Below are positions 15,201-23,864 of a stretch of DNA of 64,000 bases, piece after piece. Source of the stretch: JAEZDC01 sp036676415 (GTDB lineage: Bacteria; Bacteroidota; Bacteroidia; Chitinophagales; Chitinophagaceae); NCBI GenBank assembly GCA_036676415.1, contig JAKFCX010000005.1:1-64000 (forward strand), read 5' to 3'. The stretch's first letter is position 1. Each line of letters opens with the position of its first letter. Below the pieces are notes generated by a model. The model had not been told where the DNA came from and did not search any database. It saw only the letters and a list, made by a program, of their open reading frames with translations. The position numbers were made by a program, and so were the translations under genes.

Positions 15201-18200
15201 TTATCTTCTTTGATTGGAATCGTTGTTGATGGTCGTTCCTCCTTCTACAGGTTTGGGTGCTTCATAGAATTTCTCTCTTTCTTCCAGCTGTTGCAATAGT
15301 GCCCTGGCTTTCTGAAGATCCTGTTCCATGTTCTCCGCTTTCCTTCCCTCCAAAGACTCATAGAAAGTGATCTGCTGTCTGAGGTCTTTTTTGACCTGTG
15401 CAGAAACTTTCTTAGCAAGTACTTTATGGTCTGCTGCATAAGCTGCTTCCATAAAGAAGATAGAGGTCTGGTTATGCTGGTTACCCCTTCCACTCATGCC
15501 ATAACCGAAATTATCTTCATGCAACATCTTGTCGGCCCTGTCAAGTATCTTTCTTGCTTCTTCCTTCCTGTTCTCCTGTACTAATTCATAAGCAAGTTCT
15601 GTATGAGCTTGCCGAATAGTTAATAAATGTCTCCTGTTCTCTTCATCAAAATAAACACCAGGCACATCTGCATTACCGGATCTCCATACATTTTCATTGG
15701 TCATCAGGCTAAACATCTTATCTGTGTTATATGGATCATTTTCAACAGGAACTAACCTATAACTCAATCCATCTCTTCTAACAAACTTGCCAAATCCTAA
15801 CTCATCGAATGGATTGGTGAAGTAGATCGGTCTCTTCCATCCGTTCTGTGCATTGGCTGCAATAACACTTAACACAGCCAGGTCATTTTTGAGAATGCTG
15901 TTTCTCGGCAGATCAAATCGAAGTTGATCAACAACACCAGTATCCGTAGCACTTACTGTTCCATTGGCCAAAACAGCCTGCTTATCTACCGGAAGAAATA
16001 CTTTATGAACAGGAAAAGTATTAAGTGATTGCTCCCCTCTTTGTTCTTTCCTGCTCATATCGTCACTACCGATATAGTTCTTCATCATATCATACAGCTC
16101 ATAATACCTGTCATCAGGTATCGCAGAGTTCGCTTTGAATACTACGTAATCCCTGCTGCTGCCTTGTATCTGTTCTGGGGTATAGATGACATCGATTGGT
16201 GCACTTTCGTTTACCTTGTAGCGAAGTTGATTGATGTACCAATCAATTCCTAGTAAACTATAGTTGATTACACGAATGTCTGGCCTGATGCCTTCTACTT
16301 CCTGTGCATACCATAATGGATAAGTATCGTTATCGCCAAAAGAAAACACAATCGCATTTGGTGCACAGCTTTCAAGATAATTTCTTGCAAGGTCTCTTGC
16401 TATTACTTTGTTACTCCTGTCATGGTCATCCCACTCCTGTGAAGCCATTAATATAGGTGCAGCAAGTAAACACAATACCACACTAACATATGCTATCATT
16501 TTTGGACTCTTCATTGCCATGAACATGTAAGGCAATCCAGCCCCGATAATCGCAAACAGAATAAAAAATCCTACCGCAAACAAAGGACTGCTTCCTGCAG
16601 CAAGAGCAGCAATCAACATTACCAAACCAACTACTCCACCCACCATCAGGTTCTCTTTCACCAGCTGCTTATATTTCCTGATTCCAATTTCAATAAACGC
16701 CAGTACGGCAAGACCAATCCAGATTGCAAAAGCATAGAACGAACCTACATAAGCATAATCCCGTTCTCTTGGCTGGTAGCCAGCCTGGTTCAAATACAAC
16801 ACAATTGCAAAACCGGTAAAGAAGAAAAGTAAGAAACTCACAACAAAATCACTTCCTCTCTTTCTATACTGGTAGATCATACCAATCAAGCCAAGTATGA
16901 AAGGCAGCATGAACATTTTGTTGTTGGCCTTGTTGTTCTTCATGCTATCGGGCATCAGGCTTTGATCACCATACAATGCTTTATCCATAAATGGCACACC
17001 AGTGATCCAGTTACCATCACGAACATTACCACTGAACACACCCTGCACATCGTTTTGCTTTCCGCTAAAGTTCCACATGAAGTACCTGATGTACATCCAG
17101 TAGACCTGGTAGCTTGTGAAGAATTTTAAATTGTCGCCAAATGTTGGTGTTCTTTCATAACCTTCCTGCGTTTTTCCTATTCCTAAAAAATATGCATAGT
17201 AGTCAGCATGATTCTGATCGTTGCTGGCATCCCAAACTCTTGGAAAGACCATTTTATCTTTCGGCATGTACACATAGGCATTATCCTTTCCTATCTCAAC
17301 ATACTTACCTGTCTTATCATCTTTTTGGTAACGTGTTCCTTTGTCTCTCATGGCTACAGGCTCTGCTGTGAACTTCTGTCCATATAACAAAGGAAAATCG
17401 CCATACTGTTCACGACCTAAATAACCAACAAGGCTGTTTGGATTGTCAACATTGTACATATCCACTGCAGGATCTGCACTACTACGGATCATGGTGGTGA
17501 TGTAAGTGCTGTAACCTATCAACATAAATACAAAGCACCACAACCCCAGACGGAGGAAAGGCCAGTTTCTCTTTGATGCAAAACGCAATCCCAGCCAGGT
17601 TAATACACCAAGTAATATAAAGAAGAAAGCAAAACCACTGAAGAAAGGCAGATCCATACTGTTGACGAACATCCTGTCAAATGCTCCAGCCAGCTTGATG
17701 GAATATTGAATAACTCCTACCTGAACCACACCTGTGAGAATACAACCCAGCATAAAGAAGATGTACATTCCGCCATATTCTTCTTTTCTTTTTGTATTGA
17801 TACTTTCTACGAGATATAATAGACCGATGGCAACACCAATTCCAAGAATACAGAGGCCTGCCAATGTGGAATCTGATATAGAAGCATCGCCGAAAGCACT
17901 TTCTAATTGACTCCTGTAAGGTTCTAATACAGCTTCTTCAGCTTTCGCCGCTATTACTGCACCTATCGTTGCCAGTATACCACCAATGATCACCATCCAG
18001 ACAAACCCTTTCCTGATCTCTTTATAATTGAATTGATTTCTCTTTCTGAAATAATACACCAATACGATGGCAGGAATCGTCAATAAATTCAATAAGTGAA
18101 CACCGATGGACAATCCCATCATGAAAAAGATAAAGACGATCCACTTGTCGGCTGATCTTGGTAATGCGGGATTCAATTGCTCTTCCTCTGCGGCATGATC

Positions 18201-18704
18201 CCATTTAAGAATAGCCCAGAAAACAAGAGCGGTAAAGAAAGATGATAAAGCGTATACCTCACCTTCCACAGCACTGTACCAGAATGAGTCGGAGAAAGTA
18301 TAGGCCAAAGCACCTACAGCACCTGAACCCATGATACCGATGATCTGTGTTGCAGAAAGATTTCTGGATCCGTCTGTGTTCCAGCTGAGTGTTATTCTTC
18401 TTGCAAAGTGAGTGATCGTCCAGAAAAGAAAAAGAATTGTGAAACCACTTGCAAAAGCATTCATGATGTTCACTGCTTTTGCTGCAGTTAGTGGATCATC
18501 TCCAAAAAGTATGATGAAGAACCTTCCTAACAACACAAACATCGGAGCTCCCGGAGGATGAGGAATCTGGAGTTTAAAAGCCGAGGCTACGAACTCGCCA
18601 CAATCCCATAAACTGCCACCGGCTTCAGCCGTTAGGATGTAAACAAGGCAGGCAATAATGCAAACGATCCAACCGGTAATGTTATTAACTCTTCTAAACT
18701 GCAT
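15201..18704 (-). CDS. DUF2723/TMEM260-like membrane protein (predicted protein O-mannosyltransferase family)
   Basis: A 1167-residue protein with about a dozen or more membrane helices in the first 750 residues, then a soluble periplasmic C-terminal region. The N-terminus carries the family signature: after the first helix, GGSLWDCGEFVASAFKLQIP with acidic residues, then HPPGAPMFVLLGRFF, resembling the catalytic loop of GT-C glycosyltransferases. The family includes human TMEM260, a protein O-mannosyltransferase; the bacterial activity is inferred. The C-terminal tail is charged with coiled-coil tendency (ARALLQQLEEREKFYE). It stands alone with its own terminator. Confidence 0.88.
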   Translation of the reverse strand: MQFRRVNNITGWIVCIIACLVYILTAEAGGSLWDCGEFVASAFKLQIPHPPGAPMFVLLGRFFIILFGDDPLTAAKAVNIMNAFASGFTILFLFWTITHFARRITLSWNTDGSRNLSATQIIGIMGSGAVGALAYTFSDSFWYSAVEGEVYALSSFFTALVFWAILKWDHAAEEEQLNPALPRSADKWIVFIFFMMGLSIGVHLLNLLTIPAIVLVYYFRKRNQFNYKEIRKGFVWMVIIGGILATIGAVIAAKAEEAVLEPYRSQLESAFGDASISDSTLAGLCILGIGVAIGLLYLVESINTKRKEEYGGMYIFFMLGCILTGVVQVGVIQYSIKLAGAFDRMFVNSMDLPFFSGFAFFFILLGVLTWLGLRFASKRNWPFLRLGLWCFVFMLIGYSTYITTMIRSSADPAVDMYNVDNPNSLVGYLGREQYGDFPLLYGQKFTAEPVAMRDKGTRYQKDDKTGKYVEIGKDNAYVYMPKDKMVFPRVWDASNDQNHADYYAYFLGIGKTQEGYERTPTFGDNLKFFTSYQVYWMYIRYFMWNFSGKQNDVQGVFSGNVRDGNWITGVPFMDKALYGDQSLMPDSMKNNKANNKMFMLPFILGLIGMIYQYRKRGSDFVVSFLLFFFTGFAIVLYLNQAGYQPRERDYAYVGSFYAFAIWIGLAVLAFIEIGIRKYKQLVKENLMVGGVVGLVMLIAALAAGSSPLFAVGFFILFAIIGAGLPYMFMAMKSPKMIAYVSVVLCLLAAPILMASQEWDDHDRSNKVIARDLARNYLESCAPNAIVFSFGDNDTYPLWYAQEVEGIRPDIRVINYSLLGIDWYINQLRYKVNESAPIDVIYTPEQIQGSSRDYVVFKANSAIPDDRYYELYDMMKNYIGSDDMSRKEQRGEQSLNTFPVHKVFLPVDKQAVLANGTVSATDTGVVDQLRFDLPRNSILKNDLAVLSVIAANAQNGWKRPIYFTNPFDELGFGKFVRRDGLSYRLVPVENDPYNTDKMFSLMTNENVWRSGNADVPGVYFDEENRRHLLTIRQAHTELAYELVQENRKEEARKILDRADKMLHEDNFGYGMSGRGNQHNQTSIFFMEAAYAADHKVLAKKVSAQVKKDLRQQITFYESLEGRKAENMEQDLQKARALLQQLEEREKFYEAPKPVEGGTTINNDSNQRR

Positions 18705-18848
18705 ACAAGTTTTGGTTTAATCCGAAAGTTAGGTGGCGAAACTACCTGAAAATGCCTGAAAAAGCAAAATCATAACGGTGGTAAATGTGAATAGTGAATA
18801 CTGAGAATGTTAAATGCAATTTTAGTCGCAGGCTGTGGTACTATGAGG

Positions 18849-18894
18849 AACTTTCGTTGTTCCGATAGCTACGGAACTCACTTGTACGTTCTGA
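18849..18894. repeat. CCGATAGCTATCGG dispersed palindrome, copy C
   Basis: AACTTTCGTTGTTCCGATAG, then CTACGGAAC, gives an imperfect palindrome (18859-18877), followed by TCACTTGTACGTTCTGAAC. The right flank recurs, without the palindrome, at 32909-32937. Confidence 0.8.
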
Positions 18895-18897
18895 ACG

Positions 18898-19257
18898 TTA
18901 TTGAGCTGGTTTTCTTCTCCAGTATCCGGCTACCGGCATATTAGAGAAATAGGTGCTATCAGGCTTTATCATTGGCATATTATCCAGCGGTAAAGTGTAA
19001 ATATTATGGCCATTACCATTGTTACCGATCAGTTTGGGTACAGGTAAATTTCCACCAAAGCTGTTTGGTATAGTTACCGGCATTTCTGACTTATAAGAAT
19101 TCGTAACAGAATCAAGAACTTCCTTAAAATCTCTTTGTGTTAGCGGCATCAGTTTAATAGATCCTTCTGTTTTCTTCCACAGTTCTATATTAAACCTTTG
19201 CTGAGCGAATAATGTACCTGACATGACAAGTAAGGTGAATAATAGCAGCCATTTCAT
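18898..19257 (-). CDS. Small exported protein of unknown function
   Basis: From ATG 19257 this is a 119-residue protein with a signal peptide (MKWLLLFTLLVMSGTLFAQQ). An ATG eight codons upstream is less likely because it would precede the signal peptide with polar residues. The mature part is short and Pro/Gly/Asn-rich (SFGGNLPVPKLIGNNGNGHN) with no recognised domain. It could be a small periplasmic or surface protein. Confidence 0.72.
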   Translation of the reverse strand: MKWLLLFTLLVMSGTLFAQQRFNIELWKKTEGSIKLMPLTQRDFKEVLDSVTNSYKSEMPVTIPNSFGGNLPVPKLIGNNGNGHNIYTLPLDNMPMIKPDSTYFSNMPVAGYWRRKPAQ

Positions 19258-19341
19258 GTTTGAAAAATACAGAATTTTCATGAAGGAAGGAATCGCTGCA
19301 GATTTATATTCGCTAGATTCTTATTCTGCTGGTGACAAAAT

Positions 19342-19376
19342 AAAAAATCCCATCAACAAAATTGATGGGATATTAT
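19342..19376 (-). terminator. Terminator of the 19.4 kb gene
   Basis: Reading the minus strand, ATCCCATCAA, loop, TTGATGGGAT forms a 10-bp stem followed by a TTTTTT run. It ends the 19418-20005 gene. Confidence 0.8.
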
Positions 19377-19385
19377 TAAAAGTTG

Positions 19386-19418
19386 TTGAGATGATTACTT
19401 CGTTCCTCGCAATGACGT
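19386..19418. repeat. TTCGTTCCTCGCAATGACG repeat
   Basis: GATTACTTCGTTCCTCGCAATGACG lies at the 3' end of the 19418 gene. The reverse complement (CGTCATTGCGAGGAACGAAG) is a short repeat seen in many Bacteroidota and other genomes from general knowledge. Confidence 0.6.
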
Positions 19419-20005
19419 TATTTCAATGGAGCTGCAAACCCGATAGAATATGAAAAATGATTAGCAGACTGGTTTGTCACCCTCATTTTATACAATCCCT
19501 GGGTAAACAAGAAAGCCTCACGCTTACCAAGGTTTACCTGGAAACCCATTCCAACAGGAATATGAGCAGCAAAATGACTGCCTTTATACATAGAAGCACC
19601 AACACCTGCAACAGCATAAGGAACCAATGTATACTTATCAGTTAAGAGCTTCAGGTTAACAGCAGCATCTAATTCAACCAATAATGCATCGTTAGAAGAC
19701 ATAGGTTTGTTAGGGAAAGGATATTTTACAAAGCTTCCAGCTAATGTTCCTGAAAAATCAACGTGGTTAGTGATTCCCTGTAAGTATTGAATGCTCAGGC
19801 CATAAGACATTTCACTGAATTGAGCCCAGTTCTTATCTTTTAATACACCAGCCAATGAATGATTCTGTAGACGCTGGGCAGTGGTAAAATCGTTTAATAC
19901 AAAATTCACTGCCAGTACCGGAGCTTTCTTTTCATCTTTATTCTGCGCAAAAGAAGCAGTGGCTATAAGGCAAAAGGCTATAAACAGTAAAGTGCATTGT
20001 TTCAT
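19418..20005 (-). CDS. Exported outer-membrane beta-barrel-like protein, unknown function
   Basis: A 195-residue protein with signal peptide MKQCTLLFIAFCLIATASFA cut near QNKDEKK. The mature part has repeated amphipathic strands (MSYGLSIQYLQGI, HVDFSGTLAGSFVKYPF, TLVPYAVAGVGASMYKGSHF, IPVGMGFQVNLG, FLFTQGLYKMRV) ending in HFSYSIGFAAPLK. This fits a small beta-barrel of about eight strands. No specific family is recognised; the function is unknown. Confidence 0.8.
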   Translation of the reverse strand: MKQCTLLFIAFCLIATASFAQNKDEKKAPVLAVNFVLNDFTTAQRLQNHSLAGVLKDKNWAQFSEMSYGLSIQYLQGITNHVDFSGTLAGSFVKYPFPNKPMSSNDALLVELDAAVNLKLLTDKYTLVPYAVAGVGASMYKGSHFAAHIPVGMGFQVNLGKREAFLFTQGLYKMRVTNQSANHFSYSIGFAAPLK

Positions 20006-20082
20006 AAAGCAGATTTTGGTAGGACAAATTTAACTGGCTGAACGAATAATAAAAAAATAATAACTCACCAGTTTTCACCATT

Positions 20083-20478
20083 CTACTTTTTGGTACCCTT
20101 CGGCACCTTGATCAACCGAACTTTTGTAAGTCCGCTTTTCATGAAGCCAAGCGTTTTTGCAGCAGAGCGACTCAAATCAATTACACGTCCCTTTCCTGCC
20201 ATTCTCCTTGCCATTCGATCATTGATACGAACAACTACAGAACGGCCATTCCTGAGATTGGTAACCCTTACCCATGTATTGAGTTTATAAAAATTGCTGG
20301 CTCCTGTGAGTTTGCTGTGAAGATACATTTCACCTGTAGCAGTCTTTGAGCTATCAAAATAAGGACTGTAGTAACTAGCTATACCGTATAAAGTATCGAG
20401 GTCCTGACCCAAAGTGTCTTTTTGGGCAAAAGTTGAACTGCTCGAAATAATAAACACCAGAAGGAGGATTCTTTTCAT
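20083..20478 (-). CDS. RlpA-like double-psi beta-barrel protein
   Basis: The 131-residue protein has a signal peptide (MKRILLLVFIISSSSTFAQ) and one double-psi beta-barrel domain: GIASYYSPYFDSSKTATGEM, VRVTNLRNGRSVVVRINDR, and GRVIDLSRSAAKTLG. This is the RlpA lytic transglycosylase core; the Asp in RINDR is in the expected place. There is no SPOR domain, so it lacks the usual septal denuded-glycan targeting module. It is divergent from the VanX-like gene (44 bases between starts), which also acts on cell wall peptides. Confidence 0.9.
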   Translation of the reverse strand: MKRILLLVFIISSSSTFAQKDTLGQDLDTLYGIASYYSPYFDSSKTATGEMYLHSKLTGASNFYKLNTWVRVTNLRNGRSVVVRINDRMARRMAGKGRVIDLSRSAAKTLGFMKSGLTKVRLIKVPKGTKK

Positions 20479-20521
20479 ACAAATTCATTTTTGTAATTTG
20501 AGCACCTTCCATCCAAAGGTC

Positions 20522-21244
20522 ATGAAACAAAATCAGCTGAATCTCTTCACACTTACCGCTCTCATCATTACGCTGCAAAGTTGTGGCTTAACCGGCAATA
20601 ATACTTCAAACCAGCACCACGGACTCCATATTATCGATGATTATAAATCATACTCTGCTGAAATTCAGTTGGATAGCAATAATAAAATGGTATACTTAAC
20701 AAACTATTTGCAGCCATTTGTCGTGAATTGGAAGTATTCCACCACCGATAACTTTACCAAACAGGTTCTATATCAAAATCCTGAAGCTTTTTTACGCTTA
20801 CCTGCTGCTAAAGCATTACAATTAGTCAGTAACGAATTACGTACAAAGAATATTGGCATTAGTATATATGATGCTTACAGGCCTTACAGCGTTACTCAGA
20901 AAATGTGGGAAATAGTGCCAGATGAAAGATATGCGGCCAACCCGGCGAAAGGAAGTGGCCATAACCGTGGAATTGCTGTTGACCTTACGCTAATCGATCT
21001 TTCAACCGGGAAAGAGTTGTCGATGCCTACATATTATGATGATTTTTCAGAAAGCGCACATCATGATTATATGAAGTTAGAAGCTGCAATTATTGCGAAC
21101 CGTAATTTACTACGATCTGTAATGGAAAAGCATGGATTTAAAGCCCTTGAAACAGAATGGTGGCATTACTACTGGAGCGATGGAAAAACGTATTCACTTA
21201 TGAACTTCGATTTTGACCAGTTAAGGAAACTAACAAGAAGATAA
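20522..21244 (+). CDS. VanX-like D-alanyl-D-alanine dipeptidase lipoprotein (M15D)
   Basis: From ATG 20522 the protein has 240 residues. A signal peptide with lipobox LQSC (Cys21) marks it as a lipoprotein. Zinc ligands and catalytic residues of VanX-type peptidases are all present: Arg120, His147 and Asp154 in SGHNRGIAVDL, Glu212 and His215 in TEWWHYYW. It should cleave D-Ala-D-Ala or similar dipeptides in the periplasm, for peptidoglycan recycling rather than vancomycin resistance, since no vanH/vanA genes are near. An upstream open frame to 20414 overlaps rlpA and is not used. Confidence 0.92.
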   Translation: MKQNQLNLFTLTALIITLQSCGLTGNNTSNQHHGLHIIDDYKSYSAEIQLDSNNKMVYLTNYLQPFVVNWKYSTTDNFTKQVLYQNPEAFLRLPAAKALQLVSNELRTKNIGISIYDAYRPYSVTQKMWEIVPDERYAANPAKGSGHNRGIAVDLTLIDLSTGKELSMPTYYDDFSESAHHDYMKLEAAIIANRNLLRSVMEKHGFKALETEWWHYYWSDGKTYSLMNFDFDQLRKLTRR

Positions 21245-21265
21245 TCGGGAGAACCTGTTCAGCAT

Positions 21266-21565
21266 TTATTCAACAGGCATCACTCCTATCACAGCATCAA
21301 GATTGATCATTCCATACACATGAGGGAAGTCTTCGTTTATTGATGGAGCTAACTCAAACTTCAGTTCATTCTCCAATTTATCTGAGTCAATCACCAGTTT
21401 TATCAGGTTTGTTTTTCCTGAAAAATACCGTTGAAGTACTCCATTCACCTGTTGATCGGTGCTGCAATGGATAAATCCTTCTTCTTTTAATGATGGCGCT
21501 TCGTAAAAGCCATCAATATTTGCCTGGTTCCACTCCGACTGTGTGGTTATATGGTATATGATCAT
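21266..21565 (-). CDS. DUF952 family protein
   Basis: A 99-residue cytosolic protein that begins MIIYHITTQSEWNQA and includes FIHCSTDQQV and PHVYGMINLDAVIG, matching DUF952. The fold is related to the ADP-ribosyltransferase-like group according to family knowledge, but the role is unknown. Its start overlaps the end of aroC by four bases (ATGA), so it is the last gene in the aromatic operon and is translationally coupled to it. Confidence 0.87.
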   Translation of the reverse strand: MIIYHITTQSEWNQANIDGFYEAPSLKEEGFIHCSTDQQVNGVLQRYFSGKTNLIKLVIDSDKLENELKFELAPSINEDFPHVYGMINLDAVIGVMPVE

Positions 21566-22557
21566 TTCAGCACACGTTTAATTTTTTGTTCCAACATCAT
21601 CAAGTCTGTAAGTACAATAGCAGTTACTGCTTCAATAATAACCGGAACTCGCAAGGCAATACAAAGATCGTGACGGCCTTTTACAGAGAAAGATTCAACA
21701 TTCCCCGTGGCTTTATTTAAACTCTCCTGCAGTTTTGGAGTTGAAGACGTAGGCTTTATCGCAACACGGAAAACCAGTTCGTTTCCATTGGTGATTCCAC
21801 CAACCACACCACCTGCATGGTTTGTTTTTGTTCTTCCATTTTTATCAACAATAGCATCATTATGTTCACTGCCGAACATTTTTGCTGCAGCGAAACCAAC
21901 TCCGAATTCAATTCCTTTCACAGCAGGGATGGCAAAAACAATATGTGATATCATCGATTCAACTGAATCAAAAAACGGTTCTCCTAAACCAATTGACAAA
22001 CCTGAAACTTTACATTCTACAATTCCACCAACAGAATCTTTTGCATCAATCGCTTTCTGCAAGCCTTTTTCCAAATCAGGTTCACCTGCAATTTCTAGTA
22101 TGTCAGCTTTGATACTTATTTTATTTAAAAGCTTTTTAGCGATCACTCCTGCTGCAACCAAACCAACAGTGAGCCTTCCACTAAAATGTCCGCTTCCACG
22201 ATAATCTTCAAAACCTCCAAATTTTTCATTGGCAACAAAATCTGCATGGCCCGGTCTTGGAAAATCTCTCAGCTTCTCATAATCTCCTGAACGAACATTG
22301 TTGTTCTCAAACAGAATTGTAATGGGTGCTCCGGTGGTAATGTTATTAAAGATGCCGGTTTTAAATAGTGGAACGTCTTCTTCTTTTCTTGGCGTGGATC
22401 CTTTTTGAATCCCACCTTTTCTTCTTTCAATATCTTCTGAAAAATCCTGTTCGTTTAATTGCAAACCAGCCGGGCAACCATCAATGGTTACACCTGTACA
22501 ATCACCATGTGATTCACCAAATATGTGTAAGCGGAAAATTCTGCCAAATGCGTTCAA
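21562..22557 (-). CDS. aroC: Chorismate synthase
   Basis: AroC makes chorismate from EPSP with reduced FMN, the last step of the shared aromatic pathway. The 331-residue protein is somewhat shorter than the usual 350-400. FGESHG near the N-terminus (13-18), RRKGG, the RSGDYEKLRDFPRPGHAD block and the DYRGSGHFSGRLTVGLVAAG block are typical of the Bacteroidota form. It overlaps aroA by four bases upstream and DUF952 by four bases downstream, so the three are coupled. Confidence 0.95.
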   Translation of the reverse strand: MNAFGRIFRLHIFGESHGDCTGVTIDGCPAGLQLNEQDFSEDIERRKGGIQKGSTPRKEEDVPLFKTGIFNNITTGAPITILFENNNVRSGDYEKLRDFPRPGHADFVANEKFGGFEDYRGSGHFSGRLTVGLVAAGVIAKKLLNKISIKADILEIAGEPDLEKGLQKAIDAKDSVGGIVECKVSGLSIGLGEPFFDSVESMISHIVFAIPAVKGIEFGVGFAAAKMFGSEHNDAIVDKNGRTKTNHAGGVVGGITNGNELVFRVAIKPTSSTPKLQESLNKATGNVESFSVKGRHDLCIALRVPVIIEAVTAIVLTDLMMLEQKIKRVLK

Positions 22558-23864
22558 AGTCTGAAAGTATTATCGGTGGTAAATGGCTTTAAAGATATGG
22601 CAGCATTCAATGATTTCAAATGATCCCAGAAATCAGGATAAGATTTTTTTATGGCATCTGCATTCCTGATCTGAACTTCGTTATCTGCATTAAGACAGGC
22701 AACAGCACATGCCATTGCAATTCGATGATCATGATGAGAATCAAGTAGCGCATCATTAATGATCACTTTTTCATTGCCATGGATCAGCATTTCATCATCA
22801 TTCAATTCAATAACTGTATTCAGTTTTTTGAATTCCTGCTGTAAGGTCATTCCCCTGTCACTTTCTTTGTGTTTCAATCTCGTTAGCCCATATATTTTTG
22901 ATATACCCTTACAATGAGCTGCCAATGCAACTAATGGAGGGAAAAGATCAGGACAATCTGTTGCATCGAATTCAAATGGACGAAGGTACTTTTTCTTTAC
23001 ATCAATACCAGCATCGCCAATAGTAATATCTGCTCCGGCATCCGACAAACATTCCAGTATTTTTTTATCAGCCTGAGTTGAAGTATTAAGCAAGCCCTGA
23101 ACTTTTACATTTCCTGCAATCGCCGCTGCAACAAATAAGAAAGCAGCACCACTCCAATCACCTTCAATTGTATAATTGATGGTTGGCAGTTGGTCGTTGG
23201 TGGTTGAACTATCGAAATGAAATTCCTGGTAATTTCTGTTATGGGGAACTTTCAGGCCAAAGTCTTTCAACACCTGTAAAGTAAGATCAATGTAAGGTTT
23301 ACTTTTGAGGTCAGATACTTTTAACGTTACATCTTTTGCATCTGCAGCAGCATAAGCCATCAATAATCCAGTAAGAAACTGGGAACTTAAAGAACCATCC
23401 ACTTCAATATTTTTAGACTGTAGTGGCCCTTTGAGGTATAAAGGTAATTTGCCACCATTCGACTTCACCTGGACTCCAAGTTCAGGTAATATCTCTTCAA
23501 AAAAATTCATTGGACGAAACAATAGACTTCCTTCACCTGTTATATGAATTTCCGTATTGCTTAGTGCAGCAATTGAAGTAAACATTCTTACACACAATCC
23601 ACTTTCGCCACAGTTTATTTGATTTGAAACAGGATTAAACCCATTACTGTTGATGATTAGCTGATTATTAGCTACAGCTACAACTGCTCCCAACTGTTGA
23701 ATAACATCTAATGCAGCTTTATCGTCGTTTGAATAGCCTGGATTATGGATGATCGTTTGTCCCTTACGTATCAATGCTGCAGCCAAGACTCTTTGCATCA
23801 AACTTTTTGATGCAGGTGCTGTGATTGTTCCTGAAATGCAGGATGGTTTAACAGATACGATCAT
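22554..23864 (-). CDS. aroA: 3-phosphoshikimate 1-carboxyvinyltransferase (EPSP synthase)
   Basis: A 436-residue enzyme that joins phosphoenolpyruvate to shikimate 3-phosphate. The N-terminal ASKSLMQRVLAAALIRKG, GESGLCVRMF, SSQFLTGLLMA and LTRLKHKESDR motifs are all recognisable. The start codon overlaps the aroB stop as TGATG (one shared base), and the end overlaps aroC by four bases. Confidence 0.95.
   Translation of the reverse strand: MIVSVKPSCISGTITAPASKSLMQRVLAAALIRKGQTIIHNPGYSNDDKAALDVIQQLGAVVAVANNQLIINSNGFNPVSNQINCGESGLCVRMFTSIAALSNTEIHITGEGSLLFRPMNFFEEILPELGVQVKSNGGKLPLYLKGPLQSKNIEVDGSLSSQFLTGLLMAYAAADAKDVTLKVSDLKSKPYIDLTLQVLKDFGLKVPHNRNYQEFHFDSSTTNDQLPTINYTIEGDWSGAAFLFVAAAIAGNVKVQGLLNTSTQADKKILECLSDAGADITIGDAGIDVKKKYLRPFEFDATDCPDLFPPLVALAAHCKGISKIYGLTRLKHKESDRGMTLQQEFKKLNTVIELNDDEMLIHGNEKVIINDALLDSHHDHRIAMACAVACLNADNEVQIRNADAIKKSYPDFWDHLKSLNAAISLKPFTTDNTFRL

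Noticed and set aside
20414..20522. N-terminal extension of the VanX-like protein
   Set aside because: It would overlap rlpA on the other strand and hide the lipoprotein signal peptide; ATG 20522 is the better start.
20522..21244. Vancomycin resistance determinant
   Set aside because: VanX-like residues are present but vanH and vanA-like genes are absent; chromosomal VanX-like lipoproteins are more likely to serve wall turnover.
21562..22557. Truncated chorismate synthase
   Set aside because: It is shorter than usual, but N- and C-terminal conserved blocks are both present, so it is taken as intact.
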